Positions 49,101 to 58,100 of a DNA stretch of 60,000 nt are shown here, in pieces. The DNA comes from Bolinopsis microptera (Eukaryota > Ctenophora > Tentaculata > Lobata > Bolinopsidae): the NCBI RefSeq assembly GCF_026151205.1, contig NC_087076.1, positions 17,783,419 to 17,843,418 of the forward strand, written 5' to 3'. The position numbers and the translations under genes were made by a program. A model generated the notes under the pieces. The model was not told where the DNA came from and searched no databases. It saw nothing but the letters and a program-made list of their open reading frames with translations. Each line of letters opens with the position of its first letter. The stretch's first letter is position 1.

Positions 49101-52100
49101 AGTTCATGACCATCAACATCCCTGACACTGTCGACTTACATTCTATCTCAGGCCTCCAGATTAAACAGGTTGATGACTTTAAATACCTCGGCTCTTTCAT
49201 TGCGGACAGTAGAAAGGATTTCAACACAAGGAAAGGAATGGCCTGGTCAGCCTGTATTAAACTGCAAAAAGTCTGGTCCTCTGGCATTTCCGAACAACTG
49301 AAAGTCAAGTTCTTTAGAGCCTGTGTCGAACCAGTATTGCTCTATGGATCAGAGACATGGACCATAAACAAACAGCTTGAGAAACGCCTCAACGGATGCT
49401 ACACCCGTCTTTTAATGAAGGCCAAGAACATTTCGTGGAAGAAGCATCCAACCCTCAAGCAGATCTATGGCAACCTTCCATCTATTGCCTCAGTGGTTGC
49501 GTCGAGGCGTTCCAGATTTGCTGGGCATTGCATGAGAGCTTCTGGCCAAGTTATCTCCACTATCCTCCCCTGGCGACTTGCCCAATCGGGCCGTGGAAGG
49601 AGACCACTCACCTTCCTGGACGTAGTAGCTCGTGACACTGGGCTCCAGTTAGACGACCTTCGAACTGTTATGTGCGATCGAGACGTGTGGAGGCAGACAG
49701 TGAATGGGATTTCGATTGAGGATCGCCCAAAGTAAAAAGTAAGTATATATATAGGTACAATATATATCCGTACCATATATGGTATATATATATATATTAT
49801 ACAGGGTGGGCCAAAAGTCATAGACACTACAAATTTAACTAGAAAAATGATCTGATCAAGTCCCAGATTCCACAATGCTGATAGAAGAAGGTATAGAGTC
49901 TTTAAAATCTTTGGTCGTTATCACGAGATCAAGAGTTCCTACTTGATTGTGAGTTCTTTCTAGTGGTACACATTGAATGAAACCAAGCTGACCAAGAAGG
50001 GCAAGAAACTTTGCGGAATAAAGATCTTTAGGTCTTTCAACATGTAAATTAAAATCCCCTGTAATCAGGGTTCTTGGCTTACCGGACAAATCACACAGGT
50101 CTTCACTGAATTTTTCTAAGAAGTGGCACTCAGTGTACCTGGCCATGATATAACTCTGTTATCTCACAAATGAAGGCCATAGTCTGTCCTGCATTTTTCT
50201 ACAAACAAAACGATAAAAACAAAATCCTAACTTCATCGTTTTGCCAATAAAGTTTCAGAAAAGTATTTTTCATCTTATGCCATGGGGTGATTCAGAATTA
50301 GCATCCAAAAATATATAGATCTATTAAAGCTGTATAACTTTAGGACCCATTCAAAAAAATTTTTTATCATCTCGAGCGATTTACTGCACATGTGCACAAT
50401 GTACTGCACATGGCGACCAAATTATGTGGATATTACTTTCAAGATAAAATAAGGAAAAAATTCAGTTCTTGTTAAATTGTTCGTCCAAATTTCTCACGTG
50501 ACTTATTTTTATGTCATTCAGCGATAAAAACAAAACCCTAACTTAATCGTTTTTCCATTGAAGTTTTGCGTTTTGCGTTTTCATCTTATGCCATAAGGGT
50601 GATTCAGAATTAGCAGCCGAAAATATATCGATCTATTTAAGTTGTAGAAACTTTATGACCAATTCAAAAAATTGTTTTATCTTGAACGAGTGATTTAGTA
50701 GTAGCGCAAATATAGCATAAAATTTAGCGTTTACGTTGTTCAGACTCAGCGATAAATCGAATTTTCTTATCAGTAAATTCAGCATTATATAGCACCTGAG
50801 CGCAAGCAAAAGTTTACTAAATTTCATTTTGACGTTCATCATGTTACATTTCTTCATTCTGCTGTTCGTTGGACTGTACTCTGAGGCAGCCACCAAAGCG
50901 GACCCAGAATGCTACATGAACCCGAGTCAACTAGGGGAGAAATATGGCTACACCATGGAGGAACATTGGCCCGTCACTGATGACGGATACATCCTTCTCA
51001 TCAATCATATTGTACCTAAATCTAAGAGTGCACCGGCTGTTTTCTTAATGCATGGTTTATTAGACAGTAGTGCAACCTGGCTACTCAATGGCAAGGAAGG
51101 TTCGTGTGATTTGTTATCTAGATAAGCAATCGATCTTTTACAGAATTTGCACATTCACATTTTTCTTGGGTAACTAACAGATTATGGGTTAGATAAAAAT
51201 TCTCAAATTACAGGTACATGAACCTCGACATGTCAAGAATCGCGATCTATGAGAGTCATAGCCCAGCAGGTTAGATTATTACCATATTTTATTACTTAAA
51301 AATTGAATAGCTTAATTCAAGGTTACCTAGTCAAAATACTTATTGAATCATGATACCTGAAAAATGTCCGGGTAGATCGAACATCAGACTTTTTCCTAGG
51401 AACGAGCACGAGGAATATAGTTCACTGGTCTCAGATGGTAAATGCTCAGAAACTCCAGAAGTATGATTACGAGAGTGTTACCAAAAACATGCTTCATTAC
51501 GGCTCACCCGAACCACCACTTTATGATATTTCAGGTTGGAATCTCTATGAACTAGATATCATTATTCTGATTAATTTTCAATTACTACAAATCCCTATTA
51601 TGTTATCCCGTTTACAAACTAAAGCCCGTATCCTTTAATAAGATTCTCAAACGATTCCAAATATTTCAGGACTTTCAGTACCAACAGTTCTCGTGATGGG
51701 AGGAAATGATTGGCTGGGTGACCCACGTGACCAACTTTGGTTAATCGAACAGATCGGACACAAGGTGGTAGAGTTCTTAGCCATCGACCACTACAACCAC
51801 CTCGACTTTCTCTGGGGAATAGATGCACCGAAAATGGTTTACCATCCCATGATTGAGATCATGAAGAAGATGTTGTAGGCTGGGCTGAACTCTATTATGT
51901 ACTCCGATGATGACCATTATTTCTTATGTATTGTAACATTGATGTGTTAATAACCTCTTTGTAAAAGTTTGGTTTTTTTCTTTCCAATATAATCTGAGGT
52001 CCATTAGCCTGGGGCTGTATCATAGAAAGAGTTATTTTAATAGTACGTGATTCTTTATACGGTGCACAATGTACTGCACATGACGACCAAATTATGAAGA

Positions 52101-55100
52101 TATTACTTTCAAGATAAAATAAGGAAAAAATTCAGTTCTTGTTAAATTGTTCGTCCAAATTTCTCACGTGACTTATTTTTATGTCATTCAGCGATAAAAA
52201 CAAAACCCTAACTTAATCGTTTTGCCATTGAAGTTTTGTGTTTTGCGTTTTCATCTTATGCCATGAGGGTGATTCAGAATTAGCAGCCGAAAATATATCG
52301 ATCTATTTAAGTTGTAGAAACTTTATGACCAATTCAAAAAATTGTTTTATCTTGAACGAGTGATTTAGTAGTAGCGAAAATATAGCATAAAATTTAGCGT
52401 TTACGTTGTTCAGACTCAGCGATAAATCGAATTTTCTTATCAGTAAATTCAGCATTATATAGCACCTGAGCGCAAGCAAAAGTTTACTAAATTTCATTTT
52501 GACGTTCATCATGTTACAATTCTTCATTCTGCTGTTTGTTGGACTGTACTCTGAGGCAGCCACCAAAGCGGACCCAGAATGCTACATGAACCCGAGTCAA
52601 CTAGGGGAGAAATATGGCTACACCATGGAGGAACATTGGCCCGTCACTGATGACGGATACATCCTTCTCATCAATCACATTGTACCTAAATCTAAGACTG
52701 CTCCTGCTGTTTTCTTACAGCATGGTTTATTAGACAGTAGTGCAACCTGGTTACTCAATGGCAAGGAAGGTTCGTTTGATTTGTTATCTAGATAAGCAAT
52801 CGATCTTAATTAAAGAATTTGCACATTCAAGTTTCGGTAACTGACAAATTATGGATTAGATAAGAATTCTCAAATTGCAGGTTATATGCCAGCAAATTAA
52901 AGCAATAAGACCGACACATAAAAGAATCTTTCAAACTCTACGATTTCAGGTAGTTTTGCGTTCATTCTGGCTGATGCTGGGTTTGACGTCTGGATGGGTA
53001 ACATCCGTGGAAATACTTACACCATGAACCATACCACTATACCTGTCGACTCTGATGCTTTCTGGGCATTTACATTCGATGAGATGATCGCAATAGATCT
53101 ACCTAACATGATAGATTATGTGCTCAAAAAAACTGGACAAGACAGTTTGTTCTACTTTGGTCATTCTCAGGGATCCCTTATAGGATTCACTGGATTCAGC
53201 AGGTTAGTTCAAAATGCAAATAAACTTATTTCCACACGCGGTATACAAATCAGCTAATTACTTGCTATATTTTAAAGATTTTTAACCATAATAACTGCTA
53301 TAAACATATTTATTTTTCAGCATTCCAGACCTAGCAAAAAAGATCCGACTTTTCACGGCTCTGGCACCTGTGGCTAGGGTTGATCACGTAAAAGGACTTT
53401 TTGATTATCTGTCACGATACCAAAGCTCTCTTGAGTGGATTTTTAAGGAATTCGGATTACGTCAATTCCTTCCAAGGTTGAAAATACTTCACATAATTTT
53501 TATTACTCCCAAAGTCTTATAACATAAACTAAAACACGTTATCAAATGTTAGAAATCCGTAGAGCAATTATAGATTGGTTAGAAAGACATTACTCTCACT
53601 ATTTTCAGTAATTGGGTTATCCGGACATTCGCAACGTTGATTTGTCCCAACGTAGAACTAAAGGCAGTCTGCTCAAACCTTATCTTTCTGATGGCTGGAT
53701 ACGATACCTCAAACTTCAACAGCTCTAGAGTAGCGATCTATGAGAGTCATGTCCCAGCAGGTTAGATTAACATGATAGGTTTCTCCTCTATAACTAAACT
53801 TAAGATTAAATGGCTTATTCAAGGTTATCTCGTCAGAATACTAACTGAATCAAAATGTCTGAAAAATGTCCGGGTAGATCTGAATTGTTACAGCAGAATT
53901 TTTCCAAGGAACGAGCACGAGGAATGCTATTCACTGGTCTCAGATGATAAATGCTCAGAAAGTCCAGAAGTATGATTTCGAGAGTGTTACCAAAAACATG
54001 CTTCACTACGGCTCACCCGAACCACCACTTTATGATATTTCAGGTTGGAATCTCTATGAACTAGATATTATTATTCTGATTCATTTTCAATTACTATAAA
54101 TGTCATGTCGGCCGGGTGGGTGGTGGTAACACGGTCGCCTCCCAAGCAGAAGGCCCGGGTTCAAATCCGGTCGGATGCAAGTCGGTCAGTTACCAAGCTG
54201 TGATTTGGTACAGCTTCGGCTGGTGATACACACCCTCTGGCTCGTGGGACTAACCCCCCTACCGCTTGTATAGTGCCTCGGCACAGAGTGGCTTAGGGTT
54301 ACTGAAAAGCTGAAAAGGAGATAAGCACCTCAGGCCATCCCAACGTTCGGGAGAGACCTGCCCTTGTATCTTGTATCTTGTTGTATAAATCCCATATATA
54401 AATTATCATGTTACTCCGTATTATATAATATATCTTTTAATGAGTTTCATAAACGATTCCAAATATTTCAGGACTTTCAGTACCAACAGTTCTGGTGATG
54501 GGAGGAAATGATTGGCTGGGTGACCCACGTGATGAGCTTTGGTTAATCGAACAGATCGGACATACGGTGCTAGAGTACTTTACCATCGACTACTACAACC
54601 ATCTGGACTTTCTCTGGGGAGAAGACGCGCCCAAGATGGTTTACTACCCCATGATTGAAATCATGAAGAAGATGCTGTAGATTCCAACTGTTGACCAATA
54701 TCTTTTATGTACGTTGTAATACTGATTTGTTTAAACTAAAATTACCTGTTTTTTCTTGCCCATGTAGTCCTGGGGTCCATTAGCCTGGGGCGGTATCTTG
54801 GACAGAGCTTTTGAGAAGAAAATTATCGAGTTTAACACAACACTGAAAAATAAATTTAGTAATACTATAAATAATAAAATTTCCCAAAATAACTTAAAAA
54901 GATTACAATATGTTATCTGCCATTAAGGCAAACAAAGTAAACAAAAACATATTGTGACTTACTAAGATTGAAGCATGCTCATAACGATCCAGCGTGGTGG
55001 GTAGACGTTGCTTTTAACAAGATCCTTGAATACCAAAAACACTTCGTTCAGGAAATCCTGAGTGGAATCAGGTGAAAGGAACAGATCAGATAAATTTGAT

Positions 55101-58100
55101 TCGTTGAATACTGAGTGCAATATAGAGTCGAGTCAATAACTGTAAAACGACCGAATAGAAGTTAAAATCGTAAAAAAAAGTCTTTGATAGTTTTTAAGAT
55201 TTGCTCACAATAAGATCCTTCTCATTCATAGGCTCCATGTAAGAAGTGTAATGTTCATCGTTCATCAGATGTAGCAGAGCTATGAGACAAGACACGTAAT
55301 CACGTGACAGATCAATATCTTTTACTTTGTCTACTTGGCAGACTAGTCTGAAGAGGAGCTCTAGGAGAGGGTCAACTATTCCTCGTACTATCCCTGTATT
55401 CGACTGAAACAATGGTAAATGATAAAATCTTATCGTATTTAGCGATAAAATAGAAGTGAACCTTGATAAATTAAATACAAAATAAATGTATCCACTATCC
55501 AGTAAAACTACCATGATACCAAGTGATTCTGTAGGGGGTGAGAAACACATTTCAAACATCGTCGCACCAAGTAGTTGTGGGCTAATCATTAAATCCACAA
55601 GGTCACAAATTGTTTTTAAATAACCAAGTTCACTCACGTGTTTGTTTGACACGGTGATCAGGATGTGGGTGAGTATCTCCACCGCCTGTGTTTTCTCCTT
55701 TCTGACCTCCTCCTTATCTCGGATAGTCTCCTCGTCTTTAAGGTGGAACTTCAGATGTCTCATTAGCAGTGGGATCAGAAGCTCACAACCAACTGGAGCA
55801 ATATACGAATTAGCTCAGGTAATTCTATAGTTTATATCATAGCAGGAGAGATATGACAAAAATTACTAATTTTTTAAAGATAGCGCATACAGTGACTTTG
55901 GATGAAGCAAATTATGCGCAAGAACTATGTATTATTTCAAGATCTTATGTTATCGTTGCAATCTTGTGAGGGATCAGTCCCTGACAATAAACTTATAAAC
56001 TGGCAAATCAGGGAGGATCCGTTGCAGTGGCAAGATGTTTCTCAAACTATCACCAGATAACAGGTGCTGGTAAAGGGGGGGGGGGGGGGGGTATTTTACT
56101 GACCAGGATCTTCGAGGATTTGTCCTTTGACAATATCATACACACAGGATAGCTTGTATCGGATTATTTCTTTTTCGTCAGTCGAAGGAACTGCGTCTAT
56201 AAAGTTGCTGATAATCTGAAGAAGTGTGATATTTTAGATAGAATTTAATATGAAATTATGCAGGGAACAAATTATATAGTTGACTGACGCACGTATATTA
56301 TAAATCTTTAACATTAAACATTAAGACGTTAAACTTTACCTGGCAAGTTGTTTGAAGGGGTAGAATCTTATTTAGTTCAGGTATTGTATGAGGGAAATAT
56401 TTCAACGTCTTTGCCTGAAATAAAGAAAGTAGTCGGTAATATACTATTGTGATTACATCTTCCTGAGGATTTGGGGTGATTAACATGCATTTCTAATTCA
56501 AATCTTCTCTTTCAATCTTCTCTTAATCTTCCAAACGCAAGACAACGCTTTAGTGTATCAGCAAGCAAAATCTGGAATTTCCATTTACACCATAAATCAA
56601 AATTAAAATTTTCAGCGTACAACCCTTGACCAAAACTGACATAAATGAAATGTGAAAAACGGGCAATCGGACAAAAGAGGACGTTAATGGTTTTATCAAC
56701 GTAAAGTTTACATTTCAGCGATGATTGTTTGAAGAAATAAGAAAACCCCTAAGGTCGAATAACAAAATATAATGTTATCTAGATGATAAGGGAGACAAGA
56801 TTAGCGGCACAAAAAGGAAGATATGACACAGAATAATAATGATGTTGGAACAAGTTATTGCGTTACGTGTGAGAAACCCTACCAGAATGTCCCGCTGTCT
56901 CGCTTTATTCTGGGATATTGTCATAGCTTAAATCATCCAGGAGATAATTCAAAGAAAAAGAGAGCGCAAGGTTTTGGTTATTTTGTTTTGATTCGAGAAG
57001 TTACAGATGAGATTTGGTGAGAGGGTTGGTACTTACGGTTGTCAGGCGGTTGGGGTGTACTTTAATCATGTTGTTGAGCTTGTCGAAGAATTCAAGAAGG
57101 GATCGAGTAAACTTGCTAAAACTCCGGTCTATTGTGGAAGCTTGGGAGTGGAGGTGACTTGATTGTACAATAAACTTGAACAAATACTCCAGCGCCTGAA
57201 AGTGGTTTTTTGGTTTTTAAGTTTATAGGTAAAATTCTCTTAATAAAGTTGAAGTACAAATCATTAAATACTTATGGTCAGCTGAAATCCAACGATGAAT
57301 GATCATAGGGCCATCCTAAAATGAAATTGTTGACCATAGTAATCGCTGATAAAGTCGAGGGTTTTTTAAAGGCTTTTTAAAGCTCTGATATTCTAAAACA
57401 AATAAATTATGAAATTAATTTGAATTTGTAGAATCTTCCACCTTCATGATATCGCCAATGTTCTTGGTTTGAAATTGCTCCACTTTTATCTTCAATCTAT
57501 CGAGCAGCTTGATGTAAACTTGCGTGTGGAAGAAATACGCTGAAACGAAATAAGTTTAACCTCGATTCACTCTAAAAGAACCAATAAAAAGATCGATTAA
57601 ATCCCAAATTTTAACGGTTGGACGACTATCTTGTAGGGCTATATAGTATTGCATGTTTAAACTTACTTGTGATATAGTTGTCGAGGACTGGCCGGAAATG
57701 TTCGAACTTGTGGTCCGCCAGCGTACAGATGATGAAGACGATACAATCGAACACAACCTCTCCAAAGTCCTGGTCCTTTTTGTCGAGAATCATGAATAGA
57801 GCTTCAAATATCATGTGTAGGAACTTCACGAGCTCTTCTCCCTGCAAAAATGAGCGGCTTAATAGTTTATATGAGCAAAAGAATGTCAAGATATTAATAT
57901 TTTCTGTGATTAAGTTACTTAACAGGTTATTTAACTATTTAAGAGGTTGTATTCTGCATTAAGATTTTTTCTAACTTGATATTTGACGGTTACAGAGAAA
58001 TATTCGCCCAGTATAAACCGGATAAATGTGACGCTATCAGTACCTGGATCACCTGGACCCTTTGAAGAATCTCCCCAAGTCTTGCCTCGTGTTGTTCCCA

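Noticed and set aside
49796-49830. ACAGGGTGGGCCAAAAGTC, resembling a mariner-type terminal repeat
   Set aside because: No matching inverted end or target duplication could be paired with it; a similar ACACCCTGTATA at about 27185 is also unpaired.
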